Shown in pieces: positions 42,691 through 52,707 of a DNA stretch of 64,000 bases. The first letter of the stretch is position 1. Each line of letters begins with the position of its first letter. The notes below the pieces were generated by a model. It ran no database searches and had not been told where the DNA came from. It was given only the letters and a program-made list of their open reading frames with translations. The position numbers and the translations under genes were made by a program. The stretch comes from Phaeobacter sp. B1627 (lineage in GTDB: Bacteria; Pseudomonadota; Alphaproteobacteria; Rhodobacterales; Rhodobacteraceae): assembly GCF_006265095.1 (NCBI RefSeq), contig NZ_VCNK01000014.1:1-64000 (forward strand), in the 5' to 3' direction.

Positions 42691-45546
42691 GTGTCCCTTT
42701 TCTTGATTGCGGCCCTGCCCTTTCTCGGCGCGCTGTTTCCCGCGCTTCTCATTCGTGCCGGACGCAATGCCTCGGCCTCTTCTGCGGCGCTTGCCTCCGG
42801 GCTTGCCTTTGTCGGGCTGATGCTCCACGCCCCCGCCATCCTGAGGGGCGAGACCGTGCAGGTGGGCATCGACTGGCTGCCGGTGCTCGGACTGCATGCG
42901 AATTTCTTTCTCGACGGGCTTGGGTTCCTCTTTGCAACCATGATCCTCGGGATCGGTCTGTTGATCATCCTCTATGCCCGGTTCTACCTGTCGCGACAGG
43001 ATCCGATGGGGCAGTTCTACACCTATCTGCTGCTGTTTCAGGGCGCCATGGTCGGCATCGTTCTGTCGGACAACATATTGCTTTTGCTGGTATTCTGGGA
43101 GCTGACCTCGCTGTCGTCCTTCCTGCTGATCGGCTATTGGAAGCACCTCCCCGAAGGCCGTCAGGGCGCCCGTATGGCGCTGACCGTCACCGGCATGGGC
43201 GGGCTGGCGATGATCGGCGGCATGCTGATCCTGGGCAATATCGCAGGTTCCTACGACATCAGCGTGATCCTGCAGCACAAAGACGCCATCCAGTCCTCTG
43301 ATCTCTACCTGCCGGCGCTGATCCTGATCCTGATCGGTGCCTTCACGAAATCGGCGCAGTTTCCCTTCCACTTCTGGCTGCCCCATGCGATGGCGGCTCC
43401 GACGCCGGTCTCGGCCTATCTGCACTCTGCCACCATGGTGAAGGCGGGCCTGTTCCTGATGGCGCGGCTCTGGCCGGTGCTGGCAGGCACGCCCGAGTGG
43501 TTCTACATTGTCACCACCACCGGCCTGATCACCATGGTGATCGGCGCGGTGATCGCGCTGTTCAAGGATGACCTGAAGGCGCTGCTGGCGTTTTCCACCG
43601 TGTCTCACCTCGGTCTGATCACCATGTTGCTGGGCTTTGGCACCAAGGCGGCGGCGATCGGCGCTGTTTTCCACATCATCAACCACGCCACGTTCAAGGC
43701 GGCGCTCTTCATGACCGCAGGCATCGTCGACCACGAGGCCCACACCCGCGACATCAAACGTCTGGGCGGGCTGCGCCACCTGATGCCGGTGACCTTTGTC
43801 ATTGCCACCGTGGCGGCCCTGTCGATGGCGGGCATCCCGCCGCTGAACGGCTTCCTGTCAAAGGAGATGATGCTGGAAGAGGCGAGCCATACCTACTGGC
43901 TGCAGAACCCCTATGTGGTGCCTGCGCTGGCCTGTTTCGCCGCCGCGTTTTCCGCCGCCTATTCGTTTCGCTATATCGCGCATGTGTTTCTCGGCCCGAA
44001 ACGCGACGACTACCCGGCAAAGCCGCATGATCCCGGCTTTGGCATGTGGGCCTCGCCCGCGCTGCTGGTCACGCTTGTGGTGCTGATCGGGCTGTTTTCG
44101 GCGAAAATGGTCGGCCCGCTCGTCGATGCCGCCGCCGGAGCCGTCACCCAGAGCCACCCCCATGCGCATCTGAAGCTTTGGCACGGGGTCACCCCCGCGC
44201 TCTATATGTCCGGTATCGCGGTGGGGGGCGGTGTCCTGCTGCTGGCGCTGCACGCCGGGCTGGAGCGGATCTGGACCGCGCTGCCACGACCAGAGGCCAA
44301 GGTGATCTTTGACCGCCTCACCGGGGCGCTGACCGAACGGTCCGCGGCGATCACCGCGCGGCTCCACGACGGTTCGCTGACCCGTTATGCGCTGATCATG
44401 GTGACCTTCACGCTGGTGATCAGCCTCTTTGCCTATGGCACCGGAACAATCGGAGCCCCGACCCGCGACCTGCAGGACGTCGGCCTGCTGCCGCTGGTCG
44501 GCTGGATCTGCCTGATCGTGGCCACCGCCTGCATCGTGCTGTTCCACCGCCAGCGCTTCATTGCGCTGATCCTGATCGGCATCATTGGCCTGATCGTGTC
44601 TCTGGCCTTCAACTTCCTCTCTGCGCCCGACCTGGCGCTGACCCAGATCTCGGTCGAGGTGGTCACAATCATCCTGATGCTGCTGGCGCTGAACTTCCTG
44701 CCCAAGCAGACCCCCGCCGAAAGCCCGGTTCCGGCGCGGATGCGCGACGGGGCGATCTCCATCCTCTGCGGCCTTGGGGTTGGCGGGCTGATCTATGCGC
44801 TGATGCTGCGGGATTTTGCCGTGCCCTCCATCTCGGAGTTCCACCTGGCCAATGCCTACAAGGGCGGCGGCGGCACCAATGTGGTCAACGTTATTCTGGT
44901 TGATTTCCGCGGCTTTGACACCTTTGGCGAAATCATCGTCCTTGGCATTGCGGCGCTGGTGATCTTTGCCCTCACCGAAGCGGTCCTGTCGACCCGTGTC
45001 CGCGCCTATCTGCTGAACCGCGAGCCCGACATGCCGCAGGCCGGTGACAGCCACCCGGGCCTGATGGTGGTGGTCACCCGGATGATGATGCCCGTCGCGC
45101 TGATGGTTGCGGCCTATATCTTCTTCCGCGGCCACAACCTGCCCGGCGGCGGTTTCATCGCCGGGCTGATCGCGGCCATTGCCGTCATCATGCAGTATAT
45201 GGCCTCCGGCTTTGGCTGGGCGACCGAGCGCCAGCGCATCCCCTACCACGGGATCATCGGCTCCGGCGTGCTCATTGCCGCCGCCACCGGCCTCGGGGCC
45301 TGGTTCAGTGGCCAGCCCTTCCTGACCTCGGCCTTCGGCTACGTCCATCTCCCGCCGCTGGAGGAATTCGAACTGGCCACCGCGGCCCTGTTTGACCTCG
45401 GCGTCTTTCTCGCCGTGGTCGGCGCGGTGATGCTTGCGCTCGAAAGCCTCAGCCGCTTTGCCTGGCAACCGGGCATTCCGACCGAACACGCCATGGACAT
45501 CAACCCCGCCCGCGACACCGCGGCGCAAGACCCCAAAGAGGCCTGA
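42691..45546 (+). CDS. mnhA: Na+(K+)/H+ antiporter subunit A fused to subunit B
   Basis: The 951-residue protein starts with GTG at 42691 (CCAGGAG upstream). Residues about 1-600 are the NuoL-like MrpA ion channel (FWELTSLSSFLLIGYW; FPFHFWLPHAMAAPTPVSAY; FSTVSHLGLI). The DUF4040-like region (LALTQISVEVVTIILMLLAL) follows, and residues about 780-930 are an MrpB domain (YIFFRGHNLPGGGFIAGLI). The A/B fusion is the PhaAB form of rhizobia and roseobacters. It works with the five downstream subunits as one antiporter for Na+ or K+ efflux and pH homeostasis, fitting marine life. Confidence 0.95.
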   Translation: MSLFLIAALPFLGALFPALLIRAGRNASASSAALASGLAFVGLMLHAPAILRGETVQVGIDWLPVLGLHANFFLDGLGFLFATMILGIGLLIILYARFYLSRQDPMGQFYTYLLLFQGAMVGIVLSDNILLLLVFWELTSLSSFLLIGYWKHLPEGRQGARMALTVTGMGGLAMIGGMLILGNIAGSYDISVILQHKDAIQSSDLYLPALILILIGAFTKSAQFPFHFWLPHAMAAPTPVSAYLHSATMVKAGLFLMARLWPVLAGTPEWFYIVTTTGLITMVIGAVIALFKDDLKALLAFSTVSHLGLITMLLGFGTKAAAIGAVFHIINHATFKAALFMTAGIVDHEAHTRDIKRLGGLRHLMPVTFVIATVAALSMAGIPPLNGFLSKEMMLEEASHTYWLQNPYVVPALACFAAAFSAAYSFRYIAHVFLGPKRDDYPAKPHDPGFGMWASPALLVTLVVLIGLFSAKMVGPLVDAAAGAVTQSHPHAHLKLWHGVTPALYMSGIAVGGGVLLLALHAGLERIWTALPRPEAKVIFDRLTGALTERSAAITARLHDGSLTRYALIMVTFTLVISLFAYGTGTIGAPTRDLQDVGLLPLVGWICLIVATACIVLFHRQRFIALILIGIIGLIVSLAFNFLSAPDLALTQISVEVVTIILMLLALNFLPKQTPAESPVPARMRDGAISILCGLGVGGLIYALMLRDFAVPSISEFHLANAYKGGGGTNVVNVILVDFRGFDTFGEIIVLGIAALVIFALTEAVLSTRVRAYLLNREPDMPQAGDSHPGLMVVVTRMMMPVALMVAAYIFFRGHNLPGGGFIAGLIAAIAVIMQYMASGFGWATERQRIPYHGIIGSGVLIAAATGLGAWFSGQPFLTSAFGYVHLPPLEEFELATAALFDLGVFLAVVGAVMLALESLSRFAWQPGIPTEHAMDINPARDTAAQDPKEA

Positions 45547-45548
45547 GC

Positions 45549-45902
45549 ATGGAATTACTAGTTGCCTCAGCCGTCGGCCTGCTGACCGCAGCCGGGATCT
45601 ACCTGATCCTGCGCCGCCGCACCTTCCCGGTGATCCTCGGCACCTCGCTGCTGTCCTATGCGGTAAACGTGTTCCTGTTCGCCACCGGGCGGCTGATCAC
45701 CAATGCGCCGCCGATCCTGAACAAATACGCCGATGTCCCCTATACCGATCCGCTGCCGCAGGCCCTGGTGCTGACGGCGATCGTGATCTCTTTTGGCATG
45801 ACCGCCGTGGTGGTGATGGTCGCCCTCGGCGCCTACCTCAGCGCCAAAAGCGACAGGATCAATATGGATGAAACGGCCAGCGCCGACGGAGAGGACGCAT
45901 GA
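45549..45902 (+). CDS. mnhC: Na+/H+ antiporter subunit C (NuoK-like)
   Basis: The 117-residue protein has three membrane helices and the NuoK-like pattern (GIYLILRRRTFPVILGTSLL; DPLPQALVLTAIVISFGMTA). It starts 2 bases after the subunit A/B stop and overlaps subunit D by 4 bases. Confidence 0.95.
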   Translation: MELLVASAVGLLTAAGIYLILRRRTFPVILGTSLLSYAVNVFLFATGRLITNAPPILNKYADVPYTDPLPQALVLTAIVISFGMTAVVVMVALGAYLSAKSDRINMDETASADGEDA

Positions 45903-47563
45903 ACCACCTTTTGATTGCGCCGATCGTGCTGCCTGCTCTGGTGGCGCCCTTCATCATCATGACGCTGCGCTACCACATTGATCTGCAGCGCATATTCTCT
46001 GTTGCCAGCACGGTTCTTCTGGTGGCCATCGCGCTGGTGCTGGCGGTTCAGGCCGCCGATGGCACCGTCCAGATCTACGAGCTGGGCGACTGGCAGGCCC
46101 CCTTTGGCATCGTCCTGGTGCTGGACCGGCTGTCGGCGATGATGGTGCTGTTGACCACGCTGCTGGCGCTGGCCGTGAACCTCTATGCGGTGGGCAGCAA
46201 ATGGGACGAGCGCGGACATAACTTTCACGCCCTCTACCAGTTCCAGCTGATGGGCATCCTCGGCGCCTTCCTGACCGGCGACGCCTTCAACCTCTTTGTC
46301 TTCTTCGAGGTGCTGCTGATCGCCTCCTACGGTCTGATGATCCATGGGGGTGGCACCCGGCGATTTCAGGCCGGGGTGCAATATGTGGTCTACAACCTCC
46401 TCGGCTCCACCCTGTTTCTGTTTGCGCTCGGCACCATCTATGCGGTGACCGGCACCCTCAATATGGCGGATCTTGCGGTTCAGGTGGCGGCGCTGCCGGC
46501 CGAGGACAGCGCCCTGATCCGGGTCGGCGCGGTGATGCTGCTGCTGGTCTTCGCGATCAAGGCCTCCTTGCTGCCGCTACACTTCTGGCTGCCTGCCTCC
46601 TATGCCCATGCGCCTGCCCCGGTGGCAGCGCTGTTCGCGATCATGACCAAGGTCGGCGCCTATGCGATCCTGCGGATGTACACGCTGGTCTTCGGCCCCG
46701 ATGTCGCCGTGGTCGAGGGGCTGGTCGGGGACTGGCTGCTGCCTGCGGCCCTGCTCACCGTCGCCGTCGGCGCCATCGGCGTGCTGGGATCGAAAGAGAT
46801 CGGTCGGCTGATGTCCTTTGGCGCGATCACCTCTGTCGGCACCTTGCTGACCGCCATTGCGCTCTTCACCCCCGAGGCAGCGGCTGCGGCGCTCTACTAC
46901 TCCGTGCATTCCACCTTGGCGGCGGCGGCGCTGTTCCTGATTGCGGACATGGTGCGCGAACGCCAGGGCGGCGCCATCGCGGCCCATCCGGTCATGGCCC
47001 AGAGCGGGTTGATCTCGGTGCTGTTCTTTGTCGCCGCCATCGCCACCGCAGGCATGCCGCCGCTCTCCGGTTTTCTCGGCAAGCTGCTGATCCTCGACGC
47101 CGCCCGCGACGATCCGCATGCGGTCTGGGTCTGGGGCGTGATCCTCGTCAGCTCGCTGATCACCATCATGGGCTTTGCCCGCGCAGGCACGCTGATCTTC
47201 TGGAAGAGCCATGGCCTCGACACCTCGGACACCCTCGCAGAGCCGGAGATCGAAGTCACCGGCGCGGATCAGGACGCGGCCCCTGTGCCCGCCCGCCCGG
47301 CGGCATTGCCCTTTGTCGCGACCTTCGCGCTCCTTGCCGGGCTGGTGGCGCTCACGGTCTTTGCCGGTCCGATGACCCGCTACACCGCCGCCACGGCGCA
47401 GGACCTCTTCGCCCCAGGGGCCTATATCGACACGGTTCTGGCCAATAGGGATCGCCCCGTCACGGAATCGGATCATGAGTCTGCGGGCTATGGGACTGCG
47501 GCTCACGGGGACGGCTCCGGCCACGGCGCCGACGACGCCACCACCACAGAGGAGAGCCACTGA
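45899..47563 (+). CDS. mnhD: Na+/H+ antiporter subunit D (NuoN/M-like)
   Basis: The 554-residue protein has about 14 membrane helices and antiporter motifs (FFEVLLIASYGLMIHGGG; ASLLPLHFWLPASYAHAPAP; KEIGRLMSFGAITSVGT). The His/Gly/Asp-rich hydrophilic tail (about residues 515-554) is longer than in many homologues. ATGA overlap with mnhC and a one-base overlap with mnhE show tight coupling. Confidence 0.95.
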   Translation: MNHLLIAPIVLPALVAPFIIMTLRYHIDLQRIFSVASTVLLVAIALVLAVQAADGTVQIYELGDWQAPFGIVLVLDRLSAMMVLLTTLLALAVNLYAVGSKWDERGHNFHALYQFQLMGILGAFLTGDAFNLFVFFEVLLIASYGLMIHGGGTRRFQAGVQYVVYNLLGSTLFLFALGTIYAVTGTLNMADLAVQVAALPAEDSALIRVGAVMLLLVFAIKASLLPLHFWLPASYAHAPAPVAALFAIMTKVGAYAILRMYTLVFGPDVAVVEGLVGDWLLPAALLTVAVGAIGVLGSKEIGRLMSFGAITSVGTLLTAIALFTPEAAAAALYYSVHSTLAAAALFLIADMVRERQGGAIAAHPVMAQSGLISVLFFVAAIATAGMPPLSGFLGKLLILDAARDDPHAVWVWGVILVSSLITIMGFARAGTLIFWKSHGLDTSDTLAEPEIEVTGADQDAAPVPARPAALPFVATFALLAGLVALTVFAGPMTRYTAATAQDLFAPGAYIDTVLANRDRPVTESDHESAGYGTAAHGDGSGHGADDATTTEESH

Positions 47564-48060
47564 TGAAGCTTCTGAACCGCTTCCTGCCGCACCCGCTGCT
47601 GACGCTGATGCTGACGGTGATCTGGCTCCTGCTGGTGAACCGCTTTTCGCTCAATTCGCTGGTGTTCGGATTTTTCCTCGGCCTGCTGATCCCGGTGATC
47701 ACCCAGCCCTACTGGCCGAACAGGCCAAAGCTGAAAAAACCGCTGAAGCTGATCTCCTATACTCTGCTGGTGTTCTGGGACATCATTGTCGCCAATGTCA
47801 CCGTCGCGCGGATCGTGCTGTTCATGCCCAACAGCAAACGCCGGCCCGCCTGGGTGGAAATCCCGCTTGATATCCGCACCCCCGAAGCCATTGCCATGCT
47901 GGGCGGCACCATCACCATGACGCCGGGCACCCTCACGGCGGATATCTCGGCGCAGGGGCGCTCGCTGCTGGTCCATTGCCTGCACGCGCCCGACACCGAT
48001 GAGATACGCGACGAGATCAAGACCCGCTACGAGGCCCGCCTGAAGGAGATCTTCGGATGA
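47563..48060 (+). CDS. mnhE: Na+/H+ antiporter subunit E
   Basis: The 165-residue protein has two or three N-terminal membrane helices and the MnhE core (DIIVANVTVARIVL; IAMLGGTITMTPGTLTADIS). Its stop overlaps mnhF by 4 bases. Confidence 0.94.
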   Translation: MKLLNRFLPHPLLTLMLTVIWLLLVNRFSLNSLVFGFFLGLLIPVITQPYWPNRPKLKKPLKLISYTLLVFWDIIVANVTVARIVLFMPNSKRRPAWVEIPLDIRTPEAIAMLGGTITMTPGTLTADISAQGRSLLVHCLHAPDTDEIRDEIKTRYEARLKEIFG

Positions 48061-48326
48061 TCGACTATGCCTATGCTTTTGCCTTTTCCTGTTTCGCCGC
48101 CGCGCTGCTGATGAACCTGTGGAAGATCCTGATGGCCCACGAGATCACCGACCGGATCCTGGCGCTGGACACGATGTTCATCAACGCCATTGCCATGGTG
48201 GTGCTGTTCGGGGTGCTGCTGGGATCCGAAATCTTTTTTGAAGCGGCGCTGATCATGGCGATGCTCGGCTTCATCTCCACCGTGGCCTACGCGCGCTTCC
48301 TGCTGCGCGGCAACATCATCGAATGA
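48057..48326 (+). CDS. mnhF: Na+/H+ antiporter subunit F
   Basis: The 89-residue protein has three membrane helices and the conserved DRILALDTMFINAIAM segment of MnhF/PhaF. It is coupled to mnhE by an ATGA overlap. Confidence 0.94.
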   Translation: MIDYAYAFAFSCFAAALLMNLWKILMAHEITDRILALDTMFINAIAMVVLFGVLLGSEIFFEAALIMAMLGFISTVAYARFLLRGNIIE

Positions 48327-48336
48327 GGAGACGGAC

Positions 48337-48720
48337 ATGATCATCGATATCCTCATCGCAGGGTTCGTCGCCGTCGGCGGTCTCTTTGGCTTTGTCGGCT
48401 CTTTCGGGCTTCTGAAGCTGAACGATCCGATGTCGCGGATGCATGCGCCGACCAAGGCCACGACGCTGGGGGTTGGCGGTGTTCTCATCGGCTCCATGCT
48501 GCATGCCTGGGCCTATGAGGGACATATCTCGGCGCATGAGCTGCTGATCACGCTGTTCCTGCTGGTCACCGCACCGGTCACGGCAAATTTCCTTGCCAAG
48601 GTGTTCATCAATCAGCAAACAAAACCCGACGATCTGCCCGGACCCAGCGCCTGCAGCCTCTGGGCCACCCACGACAAACCGGAACATCACCGGACCTCCG
48701 AGCAGCCGACCGACACCTGA
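48337..48720 (+). CDS. mnhG: Na+/H+ antiporter subunit G
   Basis: The 127-residue protein has three membrane helices and the MnhG motif LLKLNDPMSRMHAPTKATTL. It begins 10 bases after mnhF and is the last antiporter gene. A hydrophilic tail of about 35 residues follows the last helix. Confidence 0.94.
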   Translation: MIIDILIAGFVAVGGLFGFVGSFGLLKLNDPMSRMHAPTKATTLGVGGVLIGSMLHAWAYEGHISAHELLITLFLLVTAPVTANFLAKVFINQQTKPDDLPGPSACSLWATHDKPEHHRTSEQPTDT

Positions 48721-48761
48721 CGACCGCAGACCGGTCGCATGACACGCCGAGGCCGACCGCA

Positions 48762-50924
48762 ATGATACAGCCCCATCTGCCCCTGACCCGCGATCTGGTG
48801 CTTGTGGGCGGCGGGCACAGCCATGCGCTGGTGCTGCGGATGTGGGGGATGAAACCGCTGCCCGGCGTGCGGCTCACCCTGATCAACCCCGGCCCGACCG
48901 CGCCCTATTCCGGCATGTTGCCGGGCTTTGTCGCGGGTCATTATGACCGCGAGGCGCTCGATATCGATCTGGTCCGGCTGGCGCGCTTTGCCGGTGCCCG
49001 TCTGGTTCCGGGCGCCGCAGAGGGGATCGATCCGATCGCGCGCCGCATCTCTGTGCCCGGGCGGCCCGCAATCGCCTATGACCTGGCCTCCATCGACATC
49101 GGTATCACCTCCGCCATGCCCGCGCTGCCGGGGTTTGCCGACCATGCGGTGCCCGCAAAACCGCTGGGCGCCTTTGCGGCGGCATGGGACAGCATCCGTC
49201 AGGGCGAAGGCCCCGTCCGCATCGCCTGCATCGGCGGCGGCGTGGCCGGGGCGGAGCTGCTGCTGGCGATGGCCTACGCCCTGCGGCAACAGGGCCGACT
49301 GGCCGGGGCCACATTGATCGACCGCGGCGCGGCCCTCTCGACCCTCGGCCCCCGGAGCCAATCCCGCCTGCGCGACGCCCTTCGCGCCCATGACATCGAG
49401 ATCCGCGAGCATTGCGAAGTGACCGAGATCACGGCCCGGTCCGTCTGCCTGGGCGACGGCAGCGAAATCGCCAGCGACTTCACCGTCGGGGCCGCCGGGG
49501 CGAAACCCTATTCCTGGCTCGCGACCTCGGGCCTTCAGCTGCACGAGGGCGCGCTTGTGGTGTCGCCGGGCCTGCGCACCTCGGACGAGGCCATCTTTGC
49601 CAGCGGCGACTGCGCCCATATGGCCCATGCCCCACGCCCAAAGGCCGGTGTCTATGCCGTGCGTCAGGCGCCGGTGCTGTTTCACAATCTGCAGGCGACA
49701 CTGGCGGGCGGCCGACTGAAGAGCTACCAGCCGCAGGCGGACTACCTCAAGCTCATCTCCATGGGCGCAAAGACCGCGCTGGCCGACCGCGGCGGGCGCA
49801 GCTTCGCGGGGCCTGTGCTATGGCGCTGGAAAGACCACATCGACCGGAGCTTCATGGCAAAATTCGCCAAACTTCCGGTCATGGCCATGCCTGCCCTGCC
49901 ACGGTTCCGCGCCAAAGGGCTCGATGCCGCCGTGGGAGACAAGCCCCTCTGCGGCGGCTGTGGCTCCAAGGTGGGGCGGCGCAGCCTGCAGGCGGGACTG
50001 GGCCATTTCACCGGTGCCAGCCGCCCGGACGTCACCCGGCTGCCCGGTGACGATGCCGCACAGCTCAGTACCGGCGGCGCGACACAGGTCCTCACCACCG
50101 ACCACCTGCGCGCCTTCACCGAAGACCCGGTCACCCTGACGCAGATCACGGCCGAGCACGCCCTGAACGACATCTATGCCATGGGCGGCGACCCCCAGGC
50201 CGCCACCGTCACCCTGATCCTGCCCCGTCAGTCCCCCGCCCTGCAGGAACGCCTGCTGGCCGAAATCGCCGAAGCCGCCGATGCGGTGATGAGCCGTGCG
50301 GGCGCGGCCATCGTGGGCGGGCATACCTCGCTCGGCTCCGAACTGACGGTGGGATTCACGGTCACCGGCCTGTGCGACACCGCCCCGGTGACCCTCGCGG
50401 GGGCACAGCCGGGCGATCATCTGATCCTGACCAAACCGCTCGGTTCCGGCACCATTCTTGCGGCGGAAATGTCCGGTCAGGCCCGTGGACGCTGGGTGCA
50501 GGGCGCGCTGGACCTGATGCGCCAGAGCCAGCGCAAGGCCGCCGAGATCCTGCGCGACGAGGCGCACGCCATGACCGACGTCACCGGGTTTGGCCTGATG
50601 GGGCATCTGCAGGGGATCTGCGCCGCCTCCGCGCTTGGCGCCGACATCCGCTTTGGCTCCATTCCGACACTGCGCGGCGCGCCGGAACTGGCGGAGGCCG
50701 GACTACGCTCGACCCTGTTTGCGGAAAACGCCGCGCTTGTGCCGGACCTCGTGGTCACCGGCGCGCGGGCCTTGGTGTTTGACCCGCAGACCTCCGGAGG
50801 CCTTTTGGCCGCCGTCAGCCCGGATCAATCGGAAATCCTGCTCAACCGTCTGCGCAACCACGGCTACCGCGCCGCAGTGATCGGTCGCATGACAGAGACC
50901 GGCGGTGGCATCACCCTGCGCTAG
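48762..50924 (+). CDS. selD: FAD-dependent oxidoreductase fused to selenide, water dikinase
   Basis: The 720-residue protein joins two enzymes. Residues 1-385 are an NDH-2-like FAD/NAD(P)H disulfide-reductase fold (LVLVGGGHSHALVLR near 12-26; IACIGGGVAGAELLLA near 154-169; IFASGDCAH near 279-287). Residues about 390-720 are SelD, which makes selenophosphate from selenide and ATP. The active-site loop CGGCGSK has Cys400 at the position of E. coli Cys17 and Lys403 at Lys20; the second, non-essential Cys is Ser. Asp-rich ATP sites (LPGDDAAQ, TTDHLRAF) and GGHTSLGSELT are present. The oxidoreductase may reduce the selenium donor. mnmH is convergent downstream. Confidence 0.95.
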   Translation: MIQPHLPLTRDLVLVGGGHSHALVLRMWGMKPLPGVRLTLINPGPTAPYSGMLPGFVAGHYDREALDIDLVRLARFAGARLVPGAAEGIDPIARRISVPGRPAIAYDLASIDIGITSAMPALPGFADHAVPAKPLGAFAAAWDSIRQGEGPVRIACIGGGVAGAELLLAMAYALRQQGRLAGATLIDRGAALSTLGPRSQSRLRDALRAHDIEIREHCEVTEITARSVCLGDGSEIASDFTVGAAGAKPYSWLATSGLQLHEGALVVSPGLRTSDEAIFASGDCAHMAHAPRPKAGVYAVRQAPVLFHNLQATLAGGRLKSYQPQADYLKLISMGAKTALADRGGRSFAGPVLWRWKDHIDRSFMAKFAKLPVMAMPALPRFRAKGLDAAVGDKPLCGGCGSKVGRRSLQAGLGHFTGASRPDVTRLPGDDAAQLSTGGATQVLTTDHLRAFTEDPVTLTQITAEHALNDIYAMGGDPQAATVTLILPRQSPALQERLLAEIAEAADAVMSRAGAAIVGGHTSLGSELTVGFTVTGLCDTAPVTLAGAQPGDHLILTKPLGSGTILAAEMSGQARGRWVQGALDLMRQSQRKAAEILRDEAHAMTDVTGFGLMGHLQGICAASALGADIRFGSIPTLRGAPELAEAGLRSTLFAENAALVPDLVVTGARALVFDPQTSGGLLAAVSPDQSEILLNRLRNHGYRAAVIGRMTETGGGITLR

Positions 50925-50951
50925 CCCGTCTGTCCTCACGCCCCGGCCAGG

Positions 50952-50979
50952 GTCAGAACAAGGACAGCGTCAGAACAAG
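50952..50979. repeat. GTCAGAACAAG direct repeat, 17-bp period
   Basis: The 11-mer occurs at 50952-50962 and 50969-50979 between the convergent selD and mnmH genes. Further GTCAGG-like variants follow to about 51000. Confidence 0.7.
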
Positions 50980-51002
50980 ATCAGGCGGGGGTCAGGCCAA
51001 TT

Positions 51003-52058
51003 TCAGGACAGGGCCGCCAAAGTCGTCAGTATAGTGTCCGCCGCCCGGTTCAGATCGCGCGCGTCAAGGGTCGGCACCGCGATCCGCGCGAGGACCTCCG
51101 CCCGGTAGCGGCCGCGCGCCTTGCGATAGGCGGGATCATAGTGATCGGCCATCAACCGCTCGGTCAGGGCCGGTTTGTCACCTGCGTCAATCAGCTCCAT
51201 CCAGCGGTCCACCACCGCATGAGACCGATGCGCGCGCAGCGGATCCAGCCGCCTGCGCAGCCTGTCGCCGTCCGAGAGGATATCGTCATAGGCCTTCGCC
51301 AGATAGGCACAACGCGCCGCAAACGGCACCTCCAGATCGATCCTCGGCGCCGCCTTCATCGCCGACCAGAGACTTGGCGGCAGACTCCGCGCTCCGATCT
51401 TGCTGGCCTCGGCCTCGATCAGCACCGGGCGCGCCGGATCCATCCGCAACAGGGTGCAGGCGATCAGGCTTTCAAACCGCTTCTGGTCCGGCTGCCCGCC
51501 CGGCATATCCCCCAGCAAGGACCCCCGGTGACCCGCCAGCCCCTCAAGGTCCAGCACCTGCCCGCCCCGCTGCCCCACCTGCTGCAGGAGCTCCGTCTTG
51601 GCCGTGCCCGTCAGCCCGTCCAGCAGCACCAGCCGATGCGGCAGCACATCCCGGTAGAGCGCCGCATGCACCAGACGGCGATAGGTCTGATAGCCGCCGC
51701 TGACCACCTCGGCCCGCCAGCCGATCTGCTGCAGCATCCAGGTGAAGCTGCCCGACCGCTGCCCCCCGCGCCAGCAATAGACCAGCGGTCGCCAGCTGCC
51801 CTCGTGGTGGCTGAGCCGATGCTCAATGTGATCGGCGGCGTTGCGAAACACCATGGCAGCGCCGATTTTGCGGGCCCGAAACGGATTGTCCTGCACATAG
51901 ATCGTTCCCACCTCGGCGCGTTCCTCATTGCTGAGAACGGGCAGATTGAGGGCGCCGGGCACATGGTCCTCGGCGAATTCCGCCGGGCTGCGGACATCGA
52001 TCACAGTGTCGTGCCCATGGGCGAGAAAATCGGAAAGTGTTTGAAACGACTGGGCCAT
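51003..52058 (-). CDS. mnmH: tRNA 2-selenouridine synthase
   Basis: The 351-residue protein has an N-terminal rhodanese domain with Cys95 in YCWRGGQRSGS and a C-terminal P-loop region with GLTGTAKT at 148-155 (Ala where most have Gly before Lys). MnmH replaces sulfur of 2-thiouridine at wobble position 34 with selenium via a geranylated intermediate, using selenophosphate from SelD. The convergent selD fusion supplies the donor. selA and selB are not present, so selenium here appears devoted to tRNA in this locus. Confidence 0.95.
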   Translation of the reverse strand: MAQSFQTLSDFLAHGHDTVIDVRSPAEFAEDHVPGALNLPVLSNEERAEVGTIYVQDNPFRARKIGAAMVFRNAADHIEHRLSHHEGSWRPLVYCWRGGQRSGSFTWMLQQIGWRAEVVSGGYQTYRRLVHAALYRDVLPHRLVLLDGLTGTAKTELLQQVGQRGGQVLDLEGLAGHRGSLLGDMPGGQPDQKRFESLIACTLLRMDPARPVLIEAEASKIGARSLPPSLWSAMKAAPRIDLEVPFAARCAYLAKAYDDILSDGDRLRRRLDPLRAHRSHAVVDRWMELIDAGDKPALTERLMADHYDPAYRKARGRYRAEVLARIAVPTLDARDLNRAADTILTTLAALS

Positions 52059-52172
52059 GCTCCATCTCTATCGTCACGGGGCATGCAACAAAACAGAAAT
52101 CCCGCCCCGCGCGGGTCCCCTCCCGGAACGACCCGATGATCCCCACGATCAAAGATCGGTAGAACGCCCACC

Positions 52173-52664
52173 ATGCCGGACCGTGATTTTGAATTCGACC
52201 GCTTGCCTGCGACGCTCATTCGGCGCCTGAACCAATTTGCCGTTGCGCGGTTCACCACCAGCATGGCCGAGGCCGGGCTGGATCTGACGCCGGTCCAGTT
52301 TTGCGCGCTTGCCGCATTGCACGCCCATCCCGGCGTCGATCAGGCGACATTGGCAGGCCTGATCGGATACGACCGCGCAACCCTCGGCAAGGTGGTGGGT
52401 CGGCTGGAAACCAAGACGCTGCTGAAACGGCAGATCCCCGCAAATGATCGCCGCGCCCGCAGCCTGCATCTGACCCGGGCCGGCGCAGAGCTGCTGGTCA
52501 GGGCTGAGCCCTTGGTGGAGCAGTTGCAGCCGGACATCCTCGCAGGCCTCACCCCGGCCGAGCAGTCAAGGTTGGTCAGCCTGCTGGGCAAGCTCCTGTG
52601 CGCGCTGGAACGCGGCGCACATGACGCCCCGCCGATGCTGTCCTCCCGGTCCGAGGATCCGTGA
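52173..52664 (+). CDS. MarR-family transcriptional regulator
   Basis: The 163-residue protein has the MarR winged helix: LTPVQFCALAALHAHPGVDQ, TLAGLIGYDRATLGKVVGRL (recognition helix) and the wing IPANDRRARSLHLTRAG near 88-104. It is divergent from mnmH. Targets and ligand are unknown. Confidence 0.9.
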   Translation: MPDRDFEFDRLPATLIRRLNQFAVARFTTSMAEAGLDLTPVQFCALAALHAHPGVDQATLAGLIGYDRATLGKVVGRLETKTLLKRQIPANDRRARSLHLTRAGAELLVRAEPLVEQLQPDILAGLTPAEQSRLVSLLGKLLCALERGAHDAPPMLSSRSEDP

Positions 52665-52707
52665 CGCCCCAGGCCGCGCAATGCAGGCTGTTCAGTTCCC
52701 CAGCCGC

